Counted from the stretch's first letter, positions 37,138-46,779 are shown. The stretch: 64,000 nt of DNA from Exiguobacterium acetylicum (GCF_022170825.1 NZ_CP081878.1:2134001-2198000), one strand, 5' to 3'. The notes: generated from the sequence alone by a model not told the origin. Made by a program: numbers and translations.

Positions 37138-37941
37138 TTAACGTCTTTCGTCTGCTAGGAAAGATTCCCGAACCCGTTGCCAGAACGGGAAAGAACGAAA
37201 ACGAGCAAATTTCACTTTTTTATCTGAGACTCGGCACCGAATCGACGTCACGTTTTGATGAATAATCGAAGCATAATGGTCATAAGTCATTTGAAAATCA
37301 ATCGGATTGACGGGACGAATTTCGACATCATGATGTTTCGGTAACAGCATCGGTGAGCCGATCGTCCGGTAAACACGATTATTGATCGAGGCCATCTCAG
37401 TAATTTGAATCGCTTCGAGCGCCGGATGGACAATCGCTCCGCCAAGTGCTTTATTGTATGCTGTCGAACCTGATGGTGTCGATACGCACAATCCGTCACC
37501 ACGGAACGTCTCGAAGTAGTCACCACGAATCGACAAATCGCAGACGAGCGTTTGGTTAAAACTCTTAATCGTACATTCATTCAAGGCTAATAATTGGTTG
37601 TGAGAACCATCCGCATAATCAATCGAGAGTTCAAGCAACGGATATTGAACCGTCGCTAGATCCTGCTTCGCGATATGATCAATCAGTTCATCCATCTCTT
37701 CCGGGCGCCAATCCGCATAAAAACCGAGATGCCCCGTATGAATTCCAACAAGGGTAATCGTCTCCACTTGATCTAGATACGAATGAAACGCCTGTAACAT
37801 CGTTCCGTCTCCACCAATCGAGACGACGATTTCCGGTTGACTAACATCAAGGACACATCCCCGATCCGTCAATGCCTGCTCGAGCTCTTGTTTAAGCGCA
37901 TGTGAACGCTCATCATCGCGAGCCGTGATTGCAAAACGCAT
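37138..37941 (-). CDS. nadK: NAD kinase
   Basis: ATP- or polyphosphate-dependent kinase making NADP+ from NAD+, 267 residues. The GGDGT catalytic motif lies at about 43-47, and NE (LNECTIK) and SGSTAYNKALGG follow. The ATG at 37941 (MRFAIT) fits family N-termini; the ATG at 37947 would abut the AGGGGG ribosome binding site. It starts 10 bases after the alarmone synthetase gene, in the order of B. subtilis yjbM-nadF-yjbO. Confidence 0.95.
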   Translation of the reverse strand: MRFAITARDDERSHALKQELEQALTDRGCVLDVSQPEIVVSIGGDGTMLQAFHSYLDQVETITLVGIHTGHLGFYADWRPEEMDELIDHIAKQDLATVQYPLLELSIDYADGSHNQLLALNECTIKSFNQTLVCDLSIRGDYFETFRGDGLCVSTPSGSTAYNKALGGAIVHPALEAIQITEMASINNRVYRTIGSPMLLPKHHDVEIRPVNPIDFQMTYDHYASIIHQNVTSIRCRVSDKKVKFARFRSFPFWQRVRESFLADERR

Positions 37942-37951
37942 GGTCATCCCC

Positions 37952-38596
37952 CTACTCTTTTAATCGTTCAGACGCCTTGGCGTCACGTTGAAAGACGAGT
38001 TGTGCGTCTTGAATTTCTACTTTCAATTGGCTCATTTCCGCATCGAGTAAAAACGCTGCTTCTGCCGCACGCCGTAATCGCTCACGCGTCTCTTCCGGAA
38101 TATTGCCTTGGTATTTGTAATTTAAGGAGTGTTCGATCGTTGCCCAGAAATTCATCGCAAGCGTCCGAATTTGAATCTCGACTAACGTCGGTACTTCACC
38201 TTCGATCGTCTGAACCGGATAAGCAATGATGACGTGATACGATCGATAACCACTATCTTTCTTTTGAGTAATGTAGTTTCGTTCCTCGACGATCTTAAAA
38301 TCACCACGCGAACGCAATAGTTCAAGGACATGAATGATATCATCAACGAATTGACACATGATACGTAATCCGGCGATATCCTGCATATCTTGCTCTAAAG
38401 AATCCCGCGCAATTGCTTTTCGTTCCGCTTTTTGAAGAATGCTTTTTACAGGTTTGACCCGTCCTGTGACAAATTCAATCGGTGAATGTTCTCCCCGTTG
38501 CTGAAATTGTTTACGAATCGCTTTTAGCTTGACTTTCAACTCATCGACCGCGATTTGATACGGCGCAAGAAATAAATCCCAATTTTCTTTTGTCAT
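37952..38596 (-). CDS. Small alarmone synthetase SasB/RelQ (YjbM)
   Basis: A single-domain (p)ppGpp synthetase of 214 residues, without hydrolase or regulatory domains. The RelA_SpoT synthetase motifs are present: PIEFVTGRVKPVKSILQKAERK, QDIAGLRIMCQFVDD and GYRSYHVIIAYP, then EIQIRTLAMNFWATIEHSLNYK. In B. subtilis YjbM forms a tetramer that is stimulated by pppGpp. The start at 38596 (MTKENWDLFLAPYQ) aligns with the family; a GTG at 38611 is an alternative. First gene of the operon with nadK and the pseudouridine synthase gene. Confidence 0.93.
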   Translation of the reverse strand: MTKENWDLFLAPYQIAVDELKVKLKAIRKQFQQRGEHSPIEFVTGRVKPVKSILQKAERKAIARDSLEQDMQDIAGLRIMCQFVDDIIHVLELLRSRGDFKIVEERNYITQKKDSGYRSYHVIIAYPVQTIEGEVPTLVEIQIRTLAMNFWATIEHSLNYKYQGNIPEETRERLRRAAEAAFLLDAEMSQLKVEIQDAQLVFQRDAKASERLKE

Positions 38597-38692
38597 CTGA
38601 TTTGTCACCACTTTTAATCGAATAGTATTGGTTCAGTGCCTGTTCCTACCTCATTCATGTTATCATATTTTCAGACATTCAACTAGAAAGGC

Positions 38693-39274
38693 GTGATTCC
38701 GATTAGACAAGAATTGGAAATCGAATTTAAGAACTTATTGTCTGAACAAGAATATCTATCGTTATTTACCCATTATGCATCAACTAAACAACCCATTTGG
38801 CAAGCAAATGATTATTTTGATACGCCGGATTTTGAACTTCGAAAAAAAGGGGCGGCTTTAAGGATTCGTGAAAAAAAACAAGGGCTCGTCCTTACGTTAA
38901 AACAACCTCATGAAGAGGGCTTGCTTGAAACGCATGTCACGTTATCAGAAAACGATGCGGAAGATCTATTTAAATATGGACTGATTCATTCGGATGAGAT
39001 GAATCACCAGTTAAAATCTTTTAACTTACAAGGATCTTTAGAGCATTTAGGTCGATTAGAGACGGAACGAATCGAAACCGTACTTCCGGAAGGTTTACTC
39101 GTCCTCGATAAAAGTCGCTACCTTGGACATACCGATTATGAATTAGAGTTTGAAGTCAGCAACTTCGAACAAGGGCAAAAGGACTTCGAGCAACTCCTCT
39201 CAGAACACGATATTCCACAGCGCGAAACAAAAAATAAAATCGTTCGCTTCATGGAACGTAAAGCGCTTTCTTGA
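38693..39274 (+). CDS. CYTH domain protein (YjbK-like)
   Basis: A CYTH/triphosphate tunnel metalloenzyme-family protein, about 190 residues. The ELEIEFKN motif (ExExK-type) opens the tunnel fold, and KGAALRIREK and DYELEFEV follow. Members hydrolyse inorganic triphosphate or thiamine triphosphate. The start is unclear. The GTG at 38693 is only one base from AAAGG, while an in-frame ATT at 38702 (codon I4) is 10 bases away and gives the N-terminus of B. subtilis YjbK. Divergent from the alarmone synthetase operon. Confidence 0.85.
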   Translation: MIPIRQELEIEFKNLLSEQEYLSLFTHYASTKQPIWQANDYFDTPDFELRKKGAALRIREKKQGLVLTLKQPHEEGLLETHVTLSENDAEDLFKYGLIHSDEMNHQLKSFNLQGSLEHLGRLETERIETVLPEGLLVLDKSRYLGHTDYELEFEVSNFEQGQKDFEQLLSEHDIPQRETKNKIVRFMERKALS

Positions 39275-39368
39275 TTTTTCGTGTAAGAGTGAACAAGCAA
39301 AACCTTTGCTCTTTCTTTTTTTTCGTTGCTAAAATAGGGTAACGATAACAACAGGAAGGGGTGAACGG

Positions 39369-40160
39369 ATGGAACACGCACAATGTAACGGATCATATTG
39401 TTCATTGGACGAACCATCGATTCAACAACCGACGAAACCTCTGGAAATCTATCATTTTCTAGATGTGACACAAACGGATGGTTTACGGTTGATACCCGTT
39501 CTCAAGAAACTGGAACTAGAATATGGTCATTTGTTCCGCCTTCGGACGATTGCGACGATTCCATGTGCTCCATCACGATCTGCATGCGACATGTCACCAC
39601 TCGTCATTCTAAAAGCGATTGAGCTTCAAGGAAAAACGTTTGGTATGCGGTTCATGCGACGCCTTCGGATGCTTCATAACGTCGAAGGAGAGAGTGCCTA
39701 CAGCCGCCCATCGTTGATGCGACTAGCAGAGGCATTAACGGAGTATGGTTTAGATTTAGATGAATTCCATCGGGATGTGTCATCGGATACGATTCAGCAA
39801 ATGCTTGAGAAAGAAACCGAATTAGTCACCGAATGGGATGTCCGGATTCTTCCGACACTCGCTTTTGTCGGTGACGAGGAAGCTATTAAAGCAGAAGGAG
39901 CTTATGAGTATCTGGTGTATGTCTCGATCTTAAGTGAGTTACTGGATCATACGATCGAAAAACAACCGAAGCCACCACTTGAACAATTCTTGAGACGGTA
40001 TGAAACAGCAACTACGGCTGAAATTGCCTTTATTTACGATGCTCCTGAATCCCAGATTGAGCACGAGCTAAAAAAACTAGTCTTACAACAAAAATGTGCT
40101 TCTCTCTCTTATTGTGATGGCAAAGTATGGCGCCATTTAAAAGATTCGGCACATGCATGA
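39369..40160 (+). CDS. spxH: Spx-degradation adaptor SpxH (YjbH)
   Basis: A DsbA-fold adaptor of 263 residues that delivers Spx to ClpXP. It has the N-terminal His/Cys-rich stretch (MEHAQCNGSYCS), the KPLEIYHFLD strand and the SPLVILKAIELQGK region of the family. At the position where most members have CPxC or a variant, this protein reads DVTQTDG, so the thioredoxin-like redox pair is absent. spx and mecA lie 6 kb away in the same conserved block. A TAAAAT -10 with TTGCTC -35 precedes it. Confidence 0.88.
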   Translation: MEHAQCNGSYCSLDEPSIQQPTKPLEIYHFLDVTQTDGLRLIPVLKKLELEYGHLFRLRTIATIPCAPSRSACDMSPLVILKAIELQGKTFGMRFMRRLRMLHNVEGESAYSRPSLMRLAEALTEYGLDLDEFHRDVSSDTIQQMLEKETELVTEWDVRILPTLAFVGDEEAIKAEGAYEYLVYVSILSELLDHTIEKQPKPPLEQFLRRYETATTAEIAFIYDAPESQIEHELKKLVLQQKCASLSYCDGKVWRHLKDSAHA

Positions 40161-40169
40161 TAGAAATGA

Positions 40170-40203
40170 CAAAGGGTAGTGAAGCACGCTTCACTACCCT
40201 TTG
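40170..40203 (+). terminator. Terminator of spxH
   Basis: Stem AAAGGGTAGTGAAG / CTTCACTACCCTTT with a 4-base loop. Confidence 0.88.
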
Positions 40204-40228
40204 TTCGAACTTAGTCATAGGTAACAAG

Positions 40229-40260
40229 AAAAAGTCCTCTCATGACGAGAAGGACTTTTC
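40229..40260 (-). terminator. Hairpin facing pepF
   Basis: Arms AAAAGTCCTCTC and GAGAAGGACTTTT; on the minus strand it ends in T-rich sequence and would stop pepF transcripts. It is about 120 bases past the pepF stop. Confidence 0.65.
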
Positions 40261-40379
40261 TTTTGACCATTGGATGGGGGAAAAAGAGAATCGACTGGGG
40301 AATGTGACCCTCTTCACAATATAAATATACCGTAGTTCTTTTCTCTTTTCCACACTTTGTTCACTTCGTCACAAAGATG

Positions 40380-42182
40380 TCACTCTGCTAATAATGCTTC
40401 GAATTCATCTAGAACGCGTTCAAATTGACGAAGTGCTGCTTCGACTGGTGCTTTCGTCGTCATGTCAACACCAGCAGCTTTTAGTACTTCGATTGGATAA
40501 TCACTTGATCCCGCTTTTAGGAAGTTATTGATGTAACGCTCTACAGCCGGTTGTCCTTCTTCTAAAATCTGATCCGTCAACGCAGCCGCTGCAGAAATGC
40601 CTGTTGCATACTGATAGACATAGTAATTGTAATAGAAGTGAGGAATTCGAGCCCACTCCAAACCAATCTCTTCATCTAACACAATCTCTTCTCCGAAGTA
40701 TTTTTGATTCAAGGCATAATACGTTGACGTCAGGAATTCCGGTGTCAACGATTGTCCAAGGCGCGCAGCATCATGAATCGCATGTTCGAACTCGGCGAAC
40801 ATCGTTTGTCGGAACAATGTTCCACGGAACGTCTCGAGTTGATTGTTCAACAGATAGAGTTTTTCTTTACGATCCGTCACTTTTTTCAATAGATAATCAT
40901 TCAACAATGCTTCATTTGTTGTTGAAGCGACTTCTGCGACGAAAATCGAATAGTCACCATATGGGTACGGTTGTGATTTCCGCGTGTAGTAGCTGTGAAC
41001 CGAATGTCCGAATTCATGTGCGAGCGTAAAGAGATTGTTGATGTTATCTTGCCAGTTCATCAAAATGAATGGTTGTGTATCGTAAGCACCAGAAGAGTAA
41101 GCGCCACTACGTTTACCACGTGTTTCTCGGACATCGACCCATCGCTCAGATAATCCTTCTTCAAGAATATGTTTGTACTCTGCTCCAAGTGGTGCAAGCC
41201 CTTCGACCATTAATTGTTTTGCTTCCTCATAAGAGACTTTCATTTCTACTTCAGAAACGAGCGGCGTATACATATCATACATGTGCAATTCGTCGAGTCC
41301 GAGTACCCGTTTACGTAAAGCCACGTAACGATGGAGTAACGGTAAGTGCTCATGTACCGCTTCAACTAATCCATCATAGACCGCTTCAGGAATAGCATTA
41401 CCATGTAAAGCTGCTGCACGTGCTGATGGGAACTTCCGAACATCTGCATAGAAGTTATCCTTCTTGACTGATCCTGCAAGTGTCGAAGCAAGTGTATTCG
41501 TATACTTCGCATACGTTCCGTACATCGCTTTGAATGCGGCTTCCCGGACAGAACGGTCAGACGACTCAAGGAATGTGATGAAGCGACCATGTGTCAGTTC
41601 CGTCTCTTCCCCGTCTTCTCCTTTGATTTTTGGGAATGTCAAATCTGCATTATTCAGCATACCGAACGTCGTACCGGATTGACCGAGTACTTCTCCTGCT
41701 TTTGCAAGGATCGCTTCTTCCGCTTCTGTCAAAACATGTTCACGCTCTTGGTTCAACTCATCAAATGCATGGCGATACATCGCAAGATCCGTATTCTCAT
41801 TGAGATATGTCTCAATCGTTGCTTCAGGTACAGCCAACAATTCTGGTGTCATGAAAGCAAGTGTTGCTCCGATTTGCGATGCTAGCGTCCGAGCACGGTC
41901 GTTCATGGCTTGGTAGAAACTATCCGCTGTATTTTCGTCATAACGCATGTGCGCGTATGTATAGAGCTTATAAAGACGTCTAGAGACTTCGTCTCGTAAC
42001 TGTAAGCCTTCATATAGCGTTTCCGCACTCTGACCAAGACGCCCCTTATACTCGACGAGTAATGGGAGCATTGCTTTCACCGATTCGAATTCTTCTTCCC
42101 ACGCTTCGTTTGATGCGTAAATCGATTCTAGGTTCCACGTTTCTGTAACGTCAACATCTTGACGTGTTAATACTTCTGCCAT
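40380..42182 (-). CDS. pepF: Oligoendopeptidase F
   Basis: A cytoplasmic M3B zinc metallopeptidase of 600 residues that degrades oligopeptides of about 7-17 residues. The zinc site HEFGHSVHSYY (near residue 384) and downstream glutamate are present. The ATG at 42182 has AAAGGAG 8 bases upstream; a GTG at 42191 overlaps it. It probably works downstream of the peptide importers in this window. Location matches B. subtilis yjbG. Confidence 0.95.
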   Translation of the reverse strand: MAEVLTRQDVDVTETWNLESIYASNEAWEEEFESVKAMLPLLVEYKGRLGQSAETLYEGLQLRDEVSRRLYKLYTYAHMRYDENTADSFYQAMNDRARTLASQIGATLAFMTPELLAVPEATIETYLNENTDLAMYRHAFDELNQEREHVLTEAEEAILAKAGEVLGQSGTTFGMLNNADLTFPKIKGEDGEETELTHGRFITFLESSDRSVREAAFKAMYGTYAKYTNTLASTLAGSVKKDNFYADVRKFPSARAAALHGNAIPEAVYDGLVEAVHEHLPLLHRYVALRKRVLGLDELHMYDMYTPLVSEVEMKVSYEEAKQLMVEGLAPLGAEYKHILEEGLSERWVDVRETRGKRSGAYSSGAYDTQPFILMNWQDNINNLFTLAHEFGHSVHSYYTRKSQPYPYGDYSIFVAEVASTTNEALLNDYLLKKVTDRKEKLYLLNNQLETFRGTLFRQTMFAEFEHAIHDAARLGQSLTPEFLTSTYYALNQKYFGEEIVLDEEIGLEWARIPHFYYNYYVYQYATGISAAAALTDQILEEGQPAVERYINNFLKAGSSDYPIEVLKAAGVDMTTKAPVEAALRQFERVLDEFEALLAE

Positions 42183-42246
42183 TAACCTCACTCCTTTAAT
42201 TCAGTTATACCTGTTTTCTATTCGACAAACAATTGAAGTGCTCCTG

Positions 42247-43203
42247 CTAAAACAGCCTATCCACCTCTTCAATCCGCTCCATCCATTCTATGATGAGTGA
42301 ATCGATCACAGGTCTTTCAATCGAAAAATTCAATTGTTGCAAAAGATGATGGATTGCATGTTCTAGATCAATAGAAGTATAGCTTCCTTTTAGCCTTAAA
42401 AAGACTGCGATTTGAAACTCAAAAGGATGGACTGGAATAGATAACAAGTGGGTGATGGGAAGAAAGACAACATATGGTAGGTTCTGTAGATGAAAACCTG
42501 CCTGATAAAGTGGAAGTCTTAGAATGCGCGGAGGTAAAGAGGTATGAAAGGGTCGCTGACGATAGCGGTGAACGATTCCTTGCCATCGAGCCATTGAAAA
42601 TTTCCGGGGAAATGAAGGTAGTTCAGTTGAAAGAAAGTCTGATAAAGAAAGTGATTGAACCGTACAATAGACATGATGTTTCGCAAAAGGAACTGGATGT
42701 CGGAACCTTCGAATTTGATTCTCAACAATCAAGTCCAAATAATCATTTTGTAAGAATGCTTGCCTCATCCACCCTTGCAATCGAATCGTGACACCTTGTG
42801 AAGGATGAAACCCAATCCAACGGACTGTTTGTTTTTGTTTCGCATCAAGTTTTGCTCGTCTAATCCATTCATCAGCAGACATCGGCGAGCGCTGAATTTC
42901 AATTCCAAGTTGCTTTTCTGGGAGCCAAAGATCGAAGCGACGTTGTCCCTTTGTCCATTCAGTTTCAACTTGAATGCCTGCGGTCATTAAGGAGTCTGCA
43001 ATCCGCTGTTTCCAAGATAAATGCAATCCACTTTCTCCTGAACAAGCTGAGATATGTGCAAAATGCGGTCGCCGTCCTTGCCTGACGCGCAACGGCTTCA
43101 GGCAATATGGACAACGTAAGGACATAGCTTTCAAATCACGAATCGAAAATCTGTGAATCATGATACGTTTACCGGAGTCATCAATGGCTTCGAACATCAG
43201 CAT
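42247..43203 (-). CDS. coiA: Competence protein CoiA
   Basis: A 318-residue CoiA family protein, needed for DNA recombination during transformation. A zinc-ribbon-like CPYCLKPLRVRQGRRPHFAH precedes a nuclease-like core (RRFDLWLPEKQLGIEIQRSPMSADEW). The order with pepF, spxH and mecA matches B. subtilis yjbF. Its presence suggests natural competence capacity but does not prove it. AAGGGG precedes the ATG. Confidence 0.88.
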   Translation of the reverse strand: MLMFEAIDDSGKRIMIHRFSIRDLKAMSLRCPYCLKPLRVRQGRRPHFAHISACSGESGLHLSWKQRIADSLMTAGIQVETEWTKGQRRFDLWLPEKQLGIEIQRSPMSADEWIRRAKLDAKQKQTVRWIGFHPSQGVTIRLQGWMRQAFLQNDYLDLIVENQIRRFRHPVPFAKHHVYCTVQSLSLSDFLSTELPSFPRKFSMARWQGIVHRYRQRPFHTSLPPRILRLPLYQAGFHLQNLPYVVFLPITHLLSIPVHPFEFQIAVFLRLKGSYTSIDLEHAIHHLLQQLNFSIERPVIDSLIIEWMERIEEVDRLF

Positions 43204-43217
43204 CGTTCCCCTTTTTA

Positions 43218-44729
43218 CTAAAGTAAAGGTGAGAATAAGCGCGAAATCGATTCAATTAAACGACGACGTAATGGACGACGGTGGAACAAATCAGCATCAA
43301 CTTCTGATGAATGGCTAAAATCTTCATAAAAATCACGTGTTAATTCATGAACAGAGTTTGTTCCGTACAAAAAAGCGTTCACTTCGAAATTCAAATGAAA
43401 ACTACGTAAATCCATGTTCGCTGTTCCAATCGTTGCAATGGCGTCGTCCACGACGATGACTTTAGAATGCATGAAGCCCTTATTATACTCATAGATTTTT
43501 ACACCAGCTTGCAATAGATCATCAAAATAAGAGCGACTCGCATAAAATACGATTTTATGATCCGGAAAGCTCGGTAGTAAAATACGGACATCAATCCCTG
43601 CCATAGCAGCTGTCTTCAGTGCTGTCATGAGGTCTTCGTCGGGTATGAGATACGGTGAAGCGATATAGACAGATTCGCGCGCTTCCGTGATAAGTCCAAA
43701 GTAAAGCGACTTCATTGCCTCATGCGGTTCATCAGGTCCACTCGCAATGATCTGTACACCTCCCGTTGCTTCTTCGACATTCTCAAGCGGCTCCATATAA
43801 AACGGTGTGAAGAGTCTTTGCCCTGTCATGTAATACCAATCCTGGAGAAAAATCAGTTGGAGTTCAGAGACCGCTTCTCCCCGTACAAGAAGATGCGTAT
43901 CACGCCAAAATCCAAAGTGTTGATTGCGACCGATATATTCATCCCCAATGTTAATTCCACCTGTAAAAGCAACTGTCCCATCGATAACGACGATCTTCCG
44001 ATGGTTCCGGTAGTTCGATTTACTCGAAATGAATGGTAACACGACTGGGAAAAATGCTCGGACCTCTACACCAGCTGCTTGCATCTTCTTGAAATAATGC
44101 TTATCTGTCGAAAAACAACCGACGGCATCATAAAGAAAACGAACCTCAACTCCTTGCTCGGCCTTTTCAATCAATGCTTCCTGTAACTGAAGCGCGAGTT
44201 GATCATCTCGTACGATGTAGTATTCCAAATGAATATGATGTTGCGCTTGGCGGATCTCTTCTAAAAGAATTGGAAACTTCTCCTGACCATTCGTCAAGAT
44301 TCTTGTATGTGTATTATACGAAATCGGAAGTCGACTGATTGAATCGATAAGTGTAACAACTTTCCTGTAACGTTCTTCTTGGAACACTGATTGGTGTACC
44401 TCTGTCTTAAACTGGGTACGATATTTAATGTAAGACTCTTCATCAAGCATCGCCTTCAATCGAAACATTCGTTTTCGACGGTAGTTCTGACCAAATGTAA
44501 AATACACGAACATACCAACGACAGGCAATGCCATCATGACAAGTGCCCAGACGAGCGTTCGTTCCGGGTTTCGATTTTCAAGTAAGATGATGACGAACAC
44601 GCTCATGACGACCAAAATGATGACGATGGACAGCCAACCTACCATATAAACACTCCAATAGTAGGATAAAAAGGCAATCAAGCCGATGGTCAAGATGAGG
44701 GTCATGAGAAGTTGTACACGTCGTAGCAT
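43218..44729 (-). CDS. cls: Cardiolipin synthase
   Basis: A membrane phospholipase-D-family enzyme, 503 residues, that condenses two phosphatidylglycerols to cardiolipin. Three N-terminal helices (about 8-26, 31-50, 58-80) precede two HxK(x)4D motifs: NHRKIVVIDG (near 240) and HSKVIVVDD (near 420). It starts 68 bases from the divergent SDR gene and ends 14 bases before coiA, so read-through into coiA is possible. Confidence 0.95.
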   Translation of the reverse strand: MLRRVQLLMTLILTIGLIAFLSYYWSVYMVGWLSIVIILVVMSVFVIILLENRNPERTLVWALVMMALPVVGMFVYFTFGQNYRRKRMFRLKAMLDEESYIKYRTQFKTEVHQSVFQEERYRKVVTLIDSISRLPISYNTHTRILTNGQEKFPILLEEIRQAQHHIHLEYYIVRDDQLALQLQEALIEKAEQGVEVRFLYDAVGCFSTDKHYFKKMQAAGVEVRAFFPVVLPFISSKSNYRNHRKIVVIDGTVAFTGGINIGDEYIGRNQHFGFWRDTHLLVRGEAVSELQLIFLQDWYYMTGQRLFTPFYMEPLENVEEATGGVQIIASGPDEPHEAMKSLYFGLITEARESVYIASPYLIPDEDLMTALKTAAMAGIDVRILLPSFPDHKIVFYASRSYFDDLLQAGVKIYEYNKGFMHSKVIVVDDAIATIGTANMDLRSFHLNFEVNAFLYGTNSVHELTRDFYEDFSHSSEVDADLFHRRPLRRRLIESISRLFSPLL

Positions 44730-44797
44730 GAATCCCCCTCCTTTTTTGTATGTAGTACAAATCGTATTTAAACTGATGACAGAAAGGAAGCGTTTAA

Positions 44798-45520
44798 ATG
44801 GGTACGTATATCATTACTGGTGCAACAAGTGGGATTGGTGAGGCAACTTCCCTTCAGCTCATTCGGGAGGGACACACCGTCCTTGCAATTGGTCGTAATA
44901 AAGAAAAAGGATCCTCGCTTGAATCAAGCGGAGAAGGACGTTTATATTTCTTCCCTATCGACTTAGCCGATTCCTCTGCCATCGACGCGTTCTTTGAAGA
45001 AACACAAGAAGATTTCCCAGAAATCGATGGGATTTTCAACAATGCTGGTACCTTTGGAAAACCCGTTGCACCCGAACGCGTTTCCGATCAGCAAAAAGAA
45101 GTATTCCAAGTCAATTATCATGCACCTGAACGAATCATTCAGCTAGCGACGAAACGCTTCTCAAAAGGTGCTTCCATCGTCAACAATAGTGCCATCGTAG
45201 GTCACGTTAAGTTCCCAGCAATGCTATTACCTTATGCGTCGTCTAAGAGCGCGCTACTGACGCTCACGAAGACATATGCAGCCCGATTCCATGGTAAGTA
45301 TCGATTTAATGCCATTTGTCCAGGACCGGTCGATACAGCGCTGAGTCATGCGTTATATGGCGGGAAAGATAAATTTGATCTGGCAATGAAACACCACCTT
45401 CGTGGTGAGCCTGCGCAACCTTCTGAAATCGCAGAAGTTGTCTGCTTCTTGCTATCTAGTAAAGGGAGTTATATTAACGGGCAAGCGCTTATTGTAGATG
45501 GTGGCTATACCCTCACTTAA
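44798..45520 (+). CDS. Short-chain dehydrogenase/reductase
   Basis: A 240-residue classical SDR. The cofactor motif is TGATSGIG (7-14), NNAG lies near 85, and the catalytic S-YxxxK appears as NNSAIVGH...PYASSKSALL. The C-terminal GQALIVDGGYTLT is typical. The substrate is unknown. Monocistronic: AGAAAGGAAG site upstream, strong terminator downstream. Confidence 0.92.
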   Translation: MGTYIITGATSGIGEATSLQLIREGHTVLAIGRNKEKGSSLESSGEGRLYFFPIDLADSSAIDAFFEETQEDFPEIDGIFNNAGTFGKPVAPERVSDQQKEVFQVNYHAPERIIQLATKRFSKGASIVNNSAIVGHVKFPAMLLPYASSKSALLTLTKTYAARFHGKYRFNAICPGPVDTALSHALYGGKDKFDLAMKHHLRGEPAQPSEIAEVVCFLLSSKGSYINGQALIVDGGYTLT

Positions 45521-45529
45521 TATCAGAAC

Positions 45530-45563
45530 AAAAGGAGGTATCACAAGATGTGATCCTCCTTTT
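45530..45563 (+). terminator. Terminator of the SDR gene
   Basis: Arms AAAAGGAGG and CCTCCTTTT enclose inner ATCACA/TGTGAT pairing. Confidence 0.88.
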
Positions 45564-45582
45564 ACTCGCACTTTTTCTGACT

Positions 45583-46209
45583 TCAGTTCGGAAAATGCTT
45601 CCGAATGAATGGAAAGACATCCGAAGCAATGATCTGTTTCCCGTATTCAGCTACAGGATGTATTGTTTGTTCGCTGAACTGGAGATACTCTGCGATTAAA
45701 CTCATGACGTTTTCTTGTGCTTCTACGTTCACATCATCCTCGAAATGAACATGCAGTAAATAGAGTCCATCTTTTTGATAAAGCGCTGTTTCAAGTTCTG
45801 CAAATACAGGAGCATTCGCATACTGACTGAGCGCGATGATATGTTCGAAATCGCGAGTTTCAAATAAAACATCTTGGCTTAACTCTGTATCTTTATCTTC
45901 TGTCTCAGACATCGCTGATCGTAAAAGTGAATCGAGTTCGTCTTCATCGACTTGCTCACCATCAACTGCATTTTTCGCGATCGTTACAGTGACTTCAAGA
46001 CCTTTTTCAAAAGCTTGCACTTGTATCCATAGTGGACCTTCGAAGGAGATGGACTCTTTTTCATTCGCTTCGTCCATCATCTGCCAGAATAACTGTTCTC
46101 CCCGTTCCCGGTTATACCAAATCTCATCTCGGGCAAAACCACGGCGTTCGATGTCGGTGTACGTGATGAAGAACTTGACCGTATTGTCATTGACGCGTTC
46201 GATTTTCAA
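45583..46209 (-). CDS. mecA: ClpC adaptor MecA
   Basis: Adaptor that targets ComK, and in some contexts Spx, to ClpCP; 208 residues. The N-terminal substrate-binding part (MKIERVNDNTVKF, RGFARDEIWYNRERGEQLFWQMMDE) and the C-terminal ClpC-binding domain (LLHVHFEDDVNVE...EYGKQIIASDVFPFIRKHF) are joined by an acidic linker. The start is a TTG at 46209 with AAAGGAG 8 bases upstream, which aligns with B. subtilis MecA; a GTG at 46218 would overlap the ribosome binding site. Confidence 0.92.
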   Translation of the reverse strand: MKIERVNDNTVKFFITYTDIERRGFARDEIWYNRERGEQLFWQMMDEANEKESISFEGPLWIQVQAFEKGLEVTVTIAKNAVDGEQVDEDELDSLLRSAMSETEDKDTELSQDVLFETRDFEHIIALSQYANAPVFAELETALYQKDGLYLLHVHFEDDVNVEAQENVMSLIAEYLQFSEQTIHPVAEYGKQIIASDVFPFIRKHFPN

Positions 46210-46341
46210 ACTGTCCACTCCTTTCTTCTCGTTCCTTATCTAGAATACGAACGAGGACATGACTTGGATTCATACTTTTGAATCCCAAGGATATATTTCT
46301 ATTCCTTTGTTATCTTTATTTTAACCTTTTTTATCGGTAAC

Positions 46342-46376
46342 AAAAAGCACACTGCTCACGAAGCAGCGTGCTTTTT
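46342..46376 (-). terminator. Terminator of spx
   Basis: Stem AAAAAGCACACTGCT / AGCAGCGTGCTTTTT (one mismatch) directly after the spx stop. Confidence 0.88.
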
Positions 46377-46380
46377 AAAA

Positions 46381-46779
46381 TTACTCGTTTACAAGACGCT
46401 GTGCTTCCAAAAGTTGGAACGTACGCACCTTGCGTGGTAAGAATCGGCGGATTTCATCCTCGTTATATCCAACTTGAAGACGCTTCTCATCAATCAAAAT
46501 CGGACGACGTAATAATCCTGGGTATTCTTGAATCAAATCGTATAGGTGCTGCAACGATAAGTTTTCAACTGAAACATCGAGTTTCGAGAAGACTTTTGAA
46601 CGTGTTGAGATGATCTCATCTGTTCCGTCTTCCGTCATACGAAGAATCTGTTTGATTTCATCGAGCGATAAAGGTTCTGAAAAAATATTACGTTCAACGA
46701 ACGGGATTTCATGTTCTTCAAGCCACGCGCGTGCTTTCCGACAAGAAGTACAACTTGGTGAAGTATAGAGTGTTACCAT
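46381..46779 (-). CDS. spx: Transcriptional regulator Spx
   Basis: An ArsC-like RNA polymerase alpha-CTD-binding regulator of the disulfide stress response, 132 residues. The redox switch CTSC is at about C10 and C13, and the C-terminus [10 protein letters not shown] follows a basic patch. The ATG at 46779 fits the family; an extension to 46815 is glycine-rich with no match. A TTTACG-17-TATAAA promoter-like pair lies upstream on the minus strand (about 46890-46920). Confidence 0.93.
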   Translation of the reverse strand: MVTLYTSPSCTSCRKARAWLEEHEIPFVERNIFSEPLSLDEIKQILRMTEDGTDEIISTRSKVFSKLDVSVENLSLQHLYDLIQEYPGLLRRPILIDEKRLQVGYNEDEIRRFLPRKVRTFQLLEAQRLVNE

